Source: Pseudomonas sp. 8O (GTDB lineage Bacteria; Pseudomonadota; Gammaproteobacteria; Pseudomonadales; Pseudomonadaceae). Taken from it: a DNA stretch of 64,000 nucleotides. The notes below the pieces were generated by a model. That model was not told the origin of the DNA. It made no database searches and saw nothing but the letters and a program-made list of their open reading frames with translations. Both the position numbers and the translations under genes were made by a program. The stretch covers positions 434,001 through 498,000 of the forward strand of contig NZ_LR733267.1 of the NCBI RefSeq assembly GCF_902506495.1. The letters are read 5' to 3'. Below, piece after piece: positions 7,532 through 15,427 of the stretch; positions within the stretch are counted from its first letter, which is position 1, and every line of letters begins with the position of its first letter.

Positions 7532-8382
7532 CCGGCCATGATCCCTTCGCAGGCCTCGATCAACGCCGCCGCCAGCTCCCGCGCGTAGCCGGGCAACTGG
7601 TTGCGCGCGTGCAGGGCCACCTCCACCGGCGCCACCGGGGCGAAACCTTCGGCCTCGTCCAGTTCGCGGTGCGCGGCAGTGATCAACCGGCGCGGCAACA
7701 GGGTCAGACCCAGCCCTCCTTCTGCAGCAGCGCTGACGCCGGGCAGGCTGCTGCTGACATAGGCAATGCGCCAGGGCTTGCCCATGGCGTCCAGCGCGTG
7801 AGTCATCTCCAGACGGTACAGGCCATTGGGCGGGAACACAGCCAGCGGCACCGGGTTACGCGCCAGCACCGGGCGCGCACGGCTGTCGAGCCAGGCCAGC
7901 GGCTCAGCCCAACTGGCCAGGCCCTTGGCGCTACCGGCGCGCTGCTTGATCAGCGCCAGATCCAGTTCACCCGCATTGAACGCACGCCACACGTCATGAC
8001 TGAGGCCGCTGGTGATCTCCAGACGAATGCCCGGGTGCGCGTCGGCGAAATCCGCCAGATAAGGCGTCAGGCTGTTGGCAGCGAAGTCGTCCGGTACACC
8101 GAGGCGCACTTCTCCTTCCACCGCACTCTGCCCCAACGCCAGCATGGCTTCGTCCATCAGTGCGACGATGCGGTTGGCGTAACCCAGCAGGCGTTCACCC
8201 TCGGTGGTGGTCACCACGTAGCGGCCACTGCGGTCGAGCAGCTGCGCACCGAGCTGCTCCTCCAGGCGCCGAACCTGCTGGCTGACAGTAGATTGCGTCA
8301 GGTGCAGACTGGCAGCCGCGCGGGTGAAACCACCGGTCTGCACCACGGCGAGAAAACTGCGTAACAGCACGGGATCGAGCAT
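7528..8382 (-). CDS. LysR family transcriptional regulator
   Basis: The 284-residue protein has an N-terminal winged helix-turn-helix (VQTGGFTRAAASLHLTQSTV and following) and a periplasmic-binding-protein-like effector domain from about residue 88. The start at 8382 (MLDPVLLRSF) is preferred because LysR proteins begin a few residues before the first helix; in-frame ATGs at 8406, 8397 and 8394 are possible. It is divergent from the ureidoglycine aminohydrolase gene at 8526 and is a natural candidate regulator of it. Effector unknown. Confidence 0.85.
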   Translation of the reverse strand: MLDPVLLRSFLAVVQTGGFTRAAASLHLTQSTVSQQVRRLEEQLGAQLLDRSGRYVVTTTEGERLLGYANRIVALMDEAMLALGQSAVEGEVRLGVPDDFAANSLTPYLADFADAHPGIRLEITSGLSHDVWRAFNAGELDLALIKQRAGSAKGLASWAEPLAWLDSRARPVLARNPVPLAVFPPNGLYRLEMTHALDAMGKPWRIAYVSSSLPGVSAAAEGGLGLTLLPRRLITAAHRELDEAEGFAPVAPVEVALHARNQLPGYARELAAALIEACEGIMAG

Positions 8383-8525
8383 GTCGCCACCCATCATGAA
8401 AGCCACTGACAGGCATTCTACTATTTAATTTCCGAATCCAGCTGCGAATTCCTATAGTGCTTGGGAGCCAATTTTCCGCTCGGGGATCGAACCCCGCGCC
8501 ATTCACCCGCCGAGGCAATCTCTCG

Positions 8526-9368
8526 ATGAGCAAATCGCCCTACTACTACGCACCGCATGGCGGTCACCCAGGTCAGGATCAACTGCTGACCGACCGCGCC
8601 ATGTTCACCGAAGCCTACGCCGTGATCCCCAAAGGCGTGATGCGTGACATCGTCACCAGCCACCTGCCGTTCTGGGACAACATGCGCATGTGGGTCATCG
8701 CCCGCCCGCTGACTGGCTTCGCCGAAACCTTTTCGCAGTACATCGTCGAAGTCGGCCCGAACGGCGGCAGCAACAAGCCTGAGCTGGACGCCACTGCCGA
8801 AGGCGTGATCTTCGTCGTCGAAGGCGAATTCAGCCTGACTCTAAATGGCACCCAGCACGCCATGCGCCCGGGCAGCTATGCCTTCATCCCGCCGCAGAGC
8901 GATTGGACGCTGCGCAACAACAGCAGTGAAGCCGTGCGCTTCCACTGGCTGCGCAAGGCCTACCAGCCGGTCGAAGGCGTGCCTTACCCGGAAGCCTTCG
9001 TCACCAACGAACAGGACATCGAACCGATCGTCATGCCGGGCACCGAAGGCCGCTGGAGCACCACGCGCTTCGTCGAGATCAGCGACATGCGCCATGACAT
9101 GCACGTCAACATCGTCAACTTCGAGCCGGGTGGCGTGATCCCCTTCGCCGAAACCCACGTCATGGAACACGGCCTGTACGTGCTCGAAGGCAAGGCGGTG
9201 TATCGCCTGAACCAGGACTGGGTCGAAGTGGAAGCCGGCGACTTCATGTGGCTGCGCGCCTTCTGCCCGCAGGCCTGCTACGCCGGTGGCCCGAGCCGCT
9301 TCCGCTACCTGCTGTACAAGGATGTGAACCGTCAGATGCCGCTGACCCTGGGCGGCCTGAAGCGCTGA
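8526..9368 (+). CDS. allE: (S)-ureidoglycine aminohydrolase, bicupin
   Basis: The 280-residue product reads as two cupin domains in tandem (roughly residues 45-125 and 180-270) and closely resembles AllE/YlbA: an N-terminal PYYYAPHGGHPGQ stretch and FAETHVMEHGLYVLEGKAVY with the metal-binding residues in the second cupin. AllE releases ammonia from (S)-ureidoglycine to give (S)-ureidoglycolate in purine (allantoin) catabolism, using manganese. No other allantoin gene is in the window, so this copy stands apart from the pathway and is paired only with a divergent LysR gene. The start is set by the MSKSPYYYAP beginning; GAGG lies 11 bases upstream. Confidence 0.85.
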   Translation: MSKSPYYYAPHGGHPGQDQLLTDRAMFTEAYAVIPKGVMRDIVTSHLPFWDNMRMWVIARPLTGFAETFSQYIVEVGPNGGSNKPELDATAEGVIFVVEGEFSLTLNGTQHAMRPGSYAFIPPQSDWTLRNNSSEAVRFHWLRKAYQPVEGVPYPEAFVTNEQDIEPIVMPGTEGRWSTTRFVEISDMRHDMHVNIVNFEPGGVIPFAETHVMEHGLYVLEGKAVYRLNQDWVEVEAGDFMWLRAFCPQACYAGGPSRFRYLLYKDVNRQMPLTLGGLKR

Positions 9369-9384
9369 GGGATGCCCCCACTCG

Positions 9385-9442
9385 CAGGGTGCGCCATGCG
9401 CACCAGCAGAACCGAGACACCGGTGCGCGCGGCAAACCCTAC
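9385..9442. repeat. palindromic repeat, GTAGGGT...ACCCTAC family (diverged copy)
   Basis: GCAGGGTGCGCCATGCGCACC on the left is mirrored by GGTGCGCGCGGCAAACCCTACG on the right. It lies between allE and its terminator. Confidence 0.7.
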
Positions 9443-9470
9443 GAAGCGGCTCCTCGTTAGCCATAAAAAG

Positions 9471-9496
9471 AAAGGCCACCCCATGGGGTGGCCTTT
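9471..9496. terminator. bidirectional rho-independent terminator (allE / ahpF)
   Basis: AAAGGCCACCCC and GGGGTGGCCTTT form a 12-bp stem around a minimal loop. TTTT follows on the plus strand and a CTTTCTTTTT tract follows on the minus strand, so it can end both allE and ahpF. Confidence 0.88.
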
Positions 9497-9515
9497 TCAT
9501 TTCTGCAACGCCCGA

Positions 9516-11072
9516 TCAGCTATGGCGGATCAGGTGGTCGAAGGCGCTCAGCGATGCCTTCGAGCCTTCGCCCATGGCGATGACGATCTGCTTGTACGGC
9601 ACGGTGGTCACGTCACCAGCCGCGAACACGCCAGGGATATTGGTCGCGCCCTTGGCATCGACGATGATCTCGCCAAAGCGGTTGAGCTCCAGGGTGCCCT
9701 TGAGCCAGTCGCTGTTAGGCAACAGGCCGATCTGCACGAAGATGCCTTCCAGCTCGACGGTGTGCAGCTCCTCGGTGGTGCGGTCCTTGTACACCAGGCC
9801 GGTGACTTTCTGACCATCGCCCTTGACCTCGGTGGTCTGCGCGCTCTTGATCACAGTCACGTTGGGCAGGCTGAGCAGCTTCTTCTGCAGTACGGCGTCG
9901 GCACGCAGGGTGTCGGCGAATTCCAGCAGGGTCACATGAGCAACAAGACCGGCCAGATCGATGGCCGCCTCGACGCCGGAGTTACCGCCGCCGATCACTG
10001 CCACGCGCTTGCCCTTGAACAACGGGCCGTCGCAGTGCGGGCAGAAGCACACACCCTTGGCCTTGTATTCCTGCTCGCCGGGCACACCCATCTCGCGCCA
10101 GCGTGCGCCGGTGGAGAGGATCACGGTCTTGGCCTTGAGCGACGCGCCGTTCTCGAACTTCACTTCGTGCAGGCCGCCTTCGCTGCTGGCCGGTACCAGA
10201 GCCGAAGCGCGCTGCAGGTTCATCACGTCGACTTCGTATTCCTTGACGTGCTCTTCCAGCGCGCGCACCAGTTTCGGGCCTTCGGTTTCCTTGACGGAGA
10301 TGAAGTTCTCGATGGCCATGGTGTCCAGCACCTGACCACCGAAGCGCTCGGCGGCAATGGCGGTACGGATACCTTTACGCGCGGCGTAGATGGCAGCCGC
10401 AGCACCGGCCGGGCCACCACCGACCACCAATACGTCGAAGGCTGGCTTGGCGCTCATCTTCTCGGCGTCGCGGTTGGCAGCGCCGGTGTCGATCTTGGCG
10501 AGGATTTCCTTCACTTCCATGCGACCGGAAGCGAAGACCTCACCGTTCAGGTAGATGCTCGGCACAGCCATGATCTGGCGACGCTCGACTTCTTCCTGGA
10601 ACAGCGCACCGTCGATGGAGACGTTGCGGATATTGGGGTTGAGCACGGCCATCAGGTTCAGCGCCTGGACCACGTCCGGGCAGTTCTGGCAGGACAGCGA
10701 GAAGTAGGTCTCGAACTCGAACGTGCCTTCGATGCTCTTGATCTGCGCGATGGTGTCGGCGTCCAGCTTCGACGGATGACCGCCAACCTGCAGCAGCGCC
10801 AGCACCAGCGAGGTGAACTCGTGGCCCATGGGGATACCGGCGAAGGCAACGCCGGTGTCTTCACCCGGACGGTTCAGGGCGAAGGACGGACGGCGGGCAT
10901 CGCTGCCGTCGGTCTTGAGAATGATCTTGTCGGTCAGGCCGACGATGTCCTGAAGCAGGCCCAGCAGCTCCTGAGATTTCGCGCTGTCATCGAGGGACGC
11001 AACGATCTCGAACGGCAGGGTGACCTTCTCCAGGTAGGCCTTCAACTGGGCTTTAAGATTGGCGTCCAACAT
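9516..11072 (-). CDS. ahpF: alkyl hydroperoxide reductase subunit F
   Basis: AhpF (518 residues) uses NADH and FAD to reduce the peroxiredoxin AhpC. The N-terminal tandem thioredoxin-like domain carries the redox pair C128/C131 (SCQNC). The thioredoxin-reductase-like part has the FAD site GGGPAG (218-223), the second redox pair C344/C347 (CPHC), the NADH site GGGNSG (361-366) and a C-terminal AAGDV FAD motif. All cysteines sit within one residue of the E. coli positions, so the enzyme should be active. It lies downstream of ahpC on the same strand, separated by 206 bp that contain a large inverted repeat. Confidence 0.97.
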   Translation of the reverse strand: MLDANLKAQLKAYLEKVTLPFEIVASLDDSAKSQELLGLLQDIVGLTDKIILKTDGSDARRPSFALNRPGEDTGVAFAGIPMGHEFTSLVLALLQVGGHPSKLDADTIAQIKSIEGTFEFETYFSLSCQNCPDVVQALNLMAVLNPNIRNVSIDGALFQEEVERRQIMAVPSIYLNGEVFASGRMEVKEILAKIDTGAANRDAEKMSAKPAFDVLVVGGGPAGAAAAIYAARKGIRTAIAAERFGGQVLDTMAIENFISVKETEGPKLVRALEEHVKEYEVDVMNLQRASALVPASSEGGLHEVKFENGASLKAKTVILSTGARWREMGVPGEQEYKAKGVCFCPHCDGPLFKGKRVAVIGGGNSGVEAAIDLAGLVAHVTLLEFADTLRADAVLQKKLLSLPNVTVIKSAQTTEVKGDGQKVTGLVYKDRTTEELHTVELEGIFVQIGLLPNSDWLKGTLELNRFGEIIVDAKGATNIPGVFAAGDVTTVPYKQIVIAMGEGSKASLSAFDHLIRHS

Positions 11073-11110
11073 GGCGGAAATTCCTCAAATACGAAAATTC
11101 GGGCAATAAA

Positions 11111-11137
11111 ATGCCCGGACGGATCGCGCCCGGGCAT
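11111..11137 (-). terminator. possible terminator or attenuator between ahpC and ahpF
   Basis: ATGCCCGG and CCGGGCAT form an 8-bp stem with an 11-base loop. On the minus strand the hairpin is followed by TTTTATT. It lies in the ahpC-ahpF gap, 38 bases upstream of ahpF, so it could lower ahpF transcription relative to ahpC. Confidence 0.4.
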
Positions 11138-11188
11138 CGGGCACCACAAGGGCCGGTTAATGGCCCAAACAGCGCAGGTAGCAATGGC

Positions 11189-11279
11189 AAAACGGAATTC
11201 AGAGCGTCGCGAGCGACGGCTAGGCAAACCTGGTTAGCAGGCGTTGCCTAGCCAAACACGGTAGCTCTGAAACCGTTTT
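11189..11279. repeat. long imperfect inverted repeat between ahpC and ahpF
   Basis: Nested arms are visible: AAAACGG (11189) with CCGTTTT (11273), CAGAGC (11200) with GCTCTG (11264), GGCTAGGCAA (11218) with TTGCCTAGCC (11244), and CCTG/CAGG in the centre. A further local hairpin GTCGC-GA-GCGAC lies in one arm only. On the ahpC transcript it begins at the stop codon and ends in CCGTTTT. It could act as terminator, RNA stabiliser or processing site, or be a small mobile element. Confidence 0.65.
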
Positions 11280-11842
11280 TAGATCTTGCCAACCAGGTCC
11301 AGCGAAGGAGCCAGAGTGGCTTCGCCTTCTTTCCACTTGGCCGGGCAAACCTGACCCGGGTTAGCGGCGGTGTACTGAGCAGCCTTCAGCTTGCGCAGAG
11401 TCTCGGAGACGTCGCGAGCGATTTCGTTGGAGTGGATCTCAACGGTCTTGATCACGCCTTCCGGGTTGATCACGAAAGTGCCACGCAGAGCCAGACCTTC
11501 TTCAGCGATGTGCACGCCGAAAGCGTTGGTCAGCTGGTGGGTCGGGTCGCCGATCAGCGGGAACTGTGCCTTGCCAACGGCCGGCGAAGTTTCGTGCCAT
11601 ACCTTGTGCGAGAAGTGGGTGTCGGTGGTCACGATGTAGACCTCGGCACCAGCCTTCTGGAACTCGGCGTAGTTATTGGCAGCGTCTTCGATTTCGGTCG
11701 GGCAGTTGAAGGTGAAGGCAGCCGGCATGAAGATCAGTACCGACCACTTGCCCTTCAGGCTCTGCTCGGTGAGCTCGACGAACTCGCCAGCGTGGAAAGC
11801 GTTGACCTTGAACGGTTGTACCTGAGTGTTGATGAGGGACAT
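11279..11842 (-). CDS. ahpC: alkyl hydroperoxide reductase subunit C (peroxiredoxin)
   Basis: AhpC (187 residues) is a typical two-cysteine peroxiredoxin that reduces hydrogen peroxide, organic peroxides and peroxynitrite. The peroxidatic cysteine is C47 in FTFNCPTE and the resolving cysteine C166 in GQVCPAKW, exactly as in E. coli AhpC. A strong AAGGAG lies before the start. The gene precedes ahpF on the same strand. An imperfect double palindrome about 80-115 bases upstream of the start may be an OxyR site. Confidence 0.97.
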   Translation of the reverse strand: MSLINTQVQPFKVNAFHAGEFVELTEQSLKGKWSVLIFMPAAFTFNCPTEIEDAANNYAEFQKAGAEVYIVTTDTHFSHKVWHETSPAVGKAQFPLIGDPTHQLTNAFGVHIAEEGLALRGTFVINPEGVIKTVEIHSNEIARDVSETLRKLKAAQYTAANPGQVCPAKWKEGEATLAPSLDLVGKI

Positions 11843-11922
11843 CTCTGACTCCTTCTGAGGTTTCTGTGAGGGTTTGAAATCTACAGGGCGTATCTTAGCG
11901 ACCTAACGAAAAAAAGCTTATT

Positions 11923-11957
11923 GATTACGGCCATGATATTGATTGAATGAGCCAATC
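11923..11957 (-). promoter_or_regulatory. candidate OxyR-type operator upstream of ahpC
   Basis: On the minus strand GATTG-N7-CAATC is followed at a helical-turn spacing by ATAT-N9-AATC. This loosely follows the four-part OxyR pattern (ATAG-N7-CTAT repeated) and is about 80 bases upstream of the ahpC start. The match is weak; support comes mainly from position and from ahpC being a known OxyR target. Confidence 0.35.
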
Positions 11958-11984
11958 GTTGGCCAAGCCCGCGCCAGACGCGGG

Positions 11985-12147
11985 CTAGCAGGCTGTTGAA
12001 AAACTACCTGCGTTGCCATTGCTGCGTTAAAAACAAGCTCAAAATGCTCATTTACAACTCGTAAACTCCGCTTTTTCGCCTGTTTTTGTGGGGCCGCCAT
12101 CGGTATTGCACTGGCTGCCTCGCCTACGTTTTTCAACGGCCTGCTGG
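11985..12147. mobile_element. MITE-like element with 20-bp terminal inverted repeats
   Basis: The left end CTAGCAGGCTGTTGAAAAAC (11985-12004) matches the reverse complement of the right end (12128-12147) at 18 of 20 positions. The 163-bp element carries no gene. It ends 9 bp from the stop codon of the quinone oxidoreductase gene. Length, terminal repeats and lack of coding capacity are those of a miniature inverted-repeat transposable element; the parent transposon is not in the window. Confidence 0.6.
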
Positions 12148-12156
12148 AGCTCTCGC

Positions 12157-13119
12157 TCAGACAAGATCGGGATCGATAAGCAGCGCAATTTTACCCGCAA
12201 CCTGATTACCGGCGAGTGTCTCGAAGGCCACTTCGCTGTCTTTGAGCGCAAAACTGCGCTCGAGTTGCGGCTTCACCCGCCCTTCTGCGAACAGCGGCCA
12301 GACCTGCTGCTGCAGATCGCGCAACAGATCGGCCTTGAACTGATCGTCACGATTGCGCAGGGTCGAACCGATCAGCTGAATCCGTTTACCCAGCACCTGA
12401 GCCAGGTCCAGGTTGGCTTCGCGCCCGCCCATCAGACCGATATTGATCCAACGCCCATCACGGCCCAGCAATTCCAGGTTGAGTGCCGCGTACTGCCCGC
12501 CAACCGGATCGAGGATCACATCGAACGGCCCGAAATCACGCAGCGCTTGCAGATCTTCGCCGCGCAAGGCGCCGCCCTGGGCACCGAGCGCTTCGCAGTA
12601 AGCCAACCGCTCTGGCGAGCCAACGCTGACCCAACAAGGGCTGCCGAATGCCTTGCACAGCTGGATGGCGGCCGAGCCGACACCACTGGCGCCGGCATGC
12701 AGCAGGACTTTCTCGCCGGGACGCAGGGCCCCGAGCTGGAACAGATTGAGCCAGGCGGTGGCGTATACCTCGGGCACCACAGCCGCCTCTACCAGGCTCA
12801 AGCCTTCTGGCACCGGCATGGCGTGGCGAGCATCGAGCACGACCTCATCGGCCATGCCACCACCCGCGAGTAGACAGCAGACGCGATCCCCCACTTGCCA
12901 GGCACTCCCGGCGCCCACTTCGACCACCACCCCGGCGCACTCCAGGCCCAGCGCCTGGCTCGCACCCGGCGGCGGCGGATAAAGCCCGGCGCGCTGCAAC
13001 AGGTCAGCACGGTTGAGCCCAGCTGCAGCCACCTTGACCCGAACCTGCCCCGCGTCACAGGCCTGCGTCGGTTGTTCCAGCCACTCTGCACGCCCTTCGA
13101 CGCCTTGCAATGCCTTCAT
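12157..13119 (-). CDS. NAD(P)H quinone oxidoreductase, PIG3-like zinc-free MDR family
   Basis: The 320-residue protein is a medium-chain dehydrogenase/reductase of the quinone oxidoreductase branch. It has the GroES-like N-terminus with NRADLLQRAGLYPPPPGAS, characteristic of the PIG3/TP53I3 group, and the Rossmann motif HAGASGVGSAAIQL near residue 145. No zinc-binding cysteine cluster is visible. Members reduce quinones with NADPH in the cytoplasm. The ATG at 13119 has GGAGG nine bases upstream, better than the ATG 18 bases earlier. It is divergent from prc. Confidence 0.88.
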   Translation of the reverse strand: MKALQGVEGRAEWLEQPTQACDAGQVRVKVAAAGLNRADLLQRAGLYPPPPGASQALGLECAGVVVEVGAGSAWQVGDRVCCLLAGGGMADEVVLDARHAMPVPEGLSLVEAAVVPEVYATAWLNLFQLGALRPGEKVLLHAGASGVGSAAIQLCKAFGSPCWVSVGSPERLAYCEALGAQGGALRGEDLQALRDFGPFDVILDPVGGQYAALNLELLGRDGRWINIGLMGGREANLDLAQVLGKRIQLIGSTLRNRDDQFKADLLRDLQQQVWPLFAEGRVKPQLERSFALKDSEVAFETLAGNQVAGKIALLIDPDLV

Positions 13120-13247
13120 GCTGCCTCCATAGTGCAAGTGAACCGAGCCCAGCGCAGACCGCCGGGCTTTTGCCTAGCGCCAACGGAACCTGGCGCCCTC
13201 AAATACGGCCTAATATGCGTTATCAACTGCCACTACGTCGAATCAGC

Positions 13248-15329
13248 ATGAAGCGCTCTCTTGCAAGCACCGCCCTCGCCCTCGTACTCGGCTTCAGTGC
13301 CCTGCCGCTGGCGGCCAAGACCACCACAGCGACCAGTTGGGACTATCTGCAGCCGGACCGCGAGCAGGTGATCGCCAGCCTCAACGTAGTGGAGCTGCTA
13401 CGCCGCCACCACTACAACAAGCCGCCACTGAATGACGAGCGCTCGATTCAGATCTATGACAACTACCTGAAGTTGCTCGATCCCTCTCGCAGCTATTTCA
13501 CTGCGGCTGACATCGCCGAATTCAATCAGTGGCGCAGCAAGTTCGATGATCTGCTGAAAAGTGGCGACCTCGAGCCAGGGTTCACCATCTATCGCCGCCA
13601 CCTGACCCGCATGGAAGAGCGCCTGAACTACGCGCTGACGGAGCTGGGCAAGGGTGTAGACAAGATCGACTTTACTGCCGACGAGCAATTGCAGGTCGAT
13701 CGCGAGAAAGCGCCCTGGGCCAAAGACAGCGCTGAACTCGACGAACTGTGGCGCAAGCGTGTCAAAGATGAAGTGCTGCGCCTGAAGATCGCCGGCAAGG
13801 AAACCAAGGACATCCAGGAACTGCTGAGCAAGCGCTACAAGAACCAGTTGGCGCGCCTCAAGCAGACCCGCGGCGAGGACGTGTTCCAGGCCTACATCAA
13901 TGCCTTTGCCACCACCTACGATCCGCACACCACCTATCTGTCGCCGGATAACGCGGAAAACTTCGACATCAACATGAGTCTGTCGCTCGAAGGTATCGGC
14001 GCCGTTCTGCAAAGTGACAACGAGCACGTCAAGGTGGTACGCCTGGTACCGGCCGGTCCGGCCGAAAAGAGCAAGCAGATCGCACCGGCAGACAAGATCG
14101 TCGGCGTTGCCCAGGGCAACGACGAAATGGTCGACGTCATCGGTTGGCGCCTGGACGAAGTGGTCAAGCTGATTCGCGGCCCGAAAGGTTCCACCGTTCG
14201 CCTGGAAGTGATCCCGGCCAGTAATCCGCCCAGCGACCAGACCAGCAAGGTGGTCACCATCACCCGTGAAGCGGTCAAGCTGGAAGAGCAAGCTGCCAAG
14301 AAGAAGATCCTGGAACTCAAGCACGCTGGTCGCGACTACAAGCTCGGCGTGATCGAGCTGCCGGCCTTCTACCTCGATTTCAAGGCCTTCCGTGCTGGCG
14401 ACCCGAACTACAAGAGCACCACCCGTGACGTCAAACGCCTGCTCGACGAGCTGCAGGCCGAGAAGGTCGATGGCGTGGTCATTGACCTGCGCAACAACGG
14501 CGGTGGCTCGCTACAGGAAGCTACCGAACTGACCAGCCTGTTCATTGAACAAGGCCCCACCGTACTGGTACGCAACGCCGATGGTCGTGTCGACGTACTC
14601 GCCGATGAGAACAAGGGCGTCTACTACAGTGGCCCGTTGGCCGTATTGGTCAACCGCCTGTCCGCCTCGGCCTCGGAGATCTTCGCTGGCGCCATGCAGG
14701 ACTATCACCGCGCGCTGATTCTCGGCGGCCAGACCTTCGGCAAGGGCACGGTGCAAACCATTCAGCCGCTCAACCATGGCGAACTGAAACTGACCCTGGC
14801 CAAGTTCTATCGCGTTTCCGGCCAGAGCACTCAGCATCAGGGCGTGATTCCCGACATCACCTACCCGGACGTGATGGACACCAAGGATATCGGCGAGAGC
14901 GCGCTGCCTGCGGCCCTGCCGTGGGACAGCATTCGCCCGGCGATCACCCCCGAACTGGACCCGATCAAGCCCTTCCTGACCGAGCTGAAAGCTCGTCATG
15001 ACCTGCGCACGGCCAAGGACCCGGATTTCGTCTTCACTCGCGACCGCCTGACCCTGGCCAAGAAGCTGATGGCGGAAACCACCGTCAGCCTCAACGAGCA
15101 AACCCGTCGGGCGCGCCAGGCCGAGGTCGAAGCCAAGCAACTGGCACTGGAGAACAACCGCCGCCAGGCCAAGGGCGAAGAGCCGCTCAAGGAACTGGAA
15201 AAAGAAGACGAGGACGCACTGCCAGTCGCCGATGAGAAGAGCACGCCGGAAGACGACGCCTACCTGGCAGAGAGCGGACGCATCCTGCTCGACTACCTGG
15301 GCCTGAACCCCTCGCTGGCGCTGCATTGA
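13248..15329 (+). CDS. prc: periplasmic tail-specific C-terminal processing protease Prc/AlgO
   Basis: Prc (693 residues here) is a periplasmic S41 serine protease that degrades proteins with nonpolar C-termini and in P. aeruginosa (as AlgO) influences alginate control by degrading MucA. The start at 13248 gives a clear signal peptide (MKRSLASTALALVLGFSALPLAA). Domains run N-terminal helical region, PDZ (about 240-330), S41 protease (about 340-560) and C-terminal DUF3340-like part. The catalytic set is S474 in LSASASE, D485 and K499 in FGKGTVQ, with the E. coli spacing. A terminator follows directly. Confidence 0.95.
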   Translation: MKRSLASTALALVLGFSALPLAAKTTTATSWDYLQPDREQVIASLNVVELLRRHHYNKPPLNDERSIQIYDNYLKLLDPSRSYFTAADIAEFNQWRSKFDDLLKSGDLEPGFTIYRRHLTRMEERLNYALTELGKGVDKIDFTADEQLQVDREKAPWAKDSAELDELWRKRVKDEVLRLKIAGKETKDIQELLSKRYKNQLARLKQTRGEDVFQAYINAFATTYDPHTTYLSPDNAENFDINMSLSLEGIGAVLQSDNEHVKVVRLVPAGPAEKSKQIAPADKIVGVAQGNDEMVDVIGWRLDEVVKLIRGPKGSTVRLEVIPASNPPSDQTSKVVTITREAVKLEEQAAKKKILELKHAGRDYKLGVIELPAFYLDFKAFRAGDPNYKSTTRDVKRLLDELQAEKVDGVVIDLRNNGGGSLQEATELTSLFIEQGPTVLVRNADGRVDVLADENKGVYYSGPLAVLVNRLSASASEIFAGAMQDYHRALILGGQTFGKGTVQTIQPLNHGELKLTLAKFYRVSGQSTQHQGVIPDITYPDVMDTKDIGESALPAALPWDSIRPAITPELDPIKPFLTELKARHDLRTAKDPDFVFTRDRLTLAKKLMAETTVSLNEQTRRARQAEVEAKQLALENNRRQAKGEEPLKELEKEDEDALPVADEKSTPEDDAYLAESGRILLDYLGLNPSLALH

Positions 15330-15376
15330 GACGACTCATCGAGCGTCATCAAATCGTCATCGAACTGTCGTGAAAT

Positions 15377-15403
15377 AAAGGGCCGGTTAGAAACCGGCCC
15401 TTT
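15377..15403 (+). terminator. rho-independent terminator after prc
   Basis: AAAGGGCCGGTT and AACCGGCCCTTT flank a short AGA loop and are followed by CGTTT. It separates prc from the c-di-GMP gene 25 bp further on. Confidence 0.82.
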
Positions 15404-15427
15404 CGTTTCCGGCAGATCGAGCAAATC

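Noticed and set aside
9372..11237. A 621-codon plus-strand frame covering ahpF
   Set aside because: Shadow of ahpF; it also reads through the allE/ahpF terminator hairpin, and its translation has no family features.
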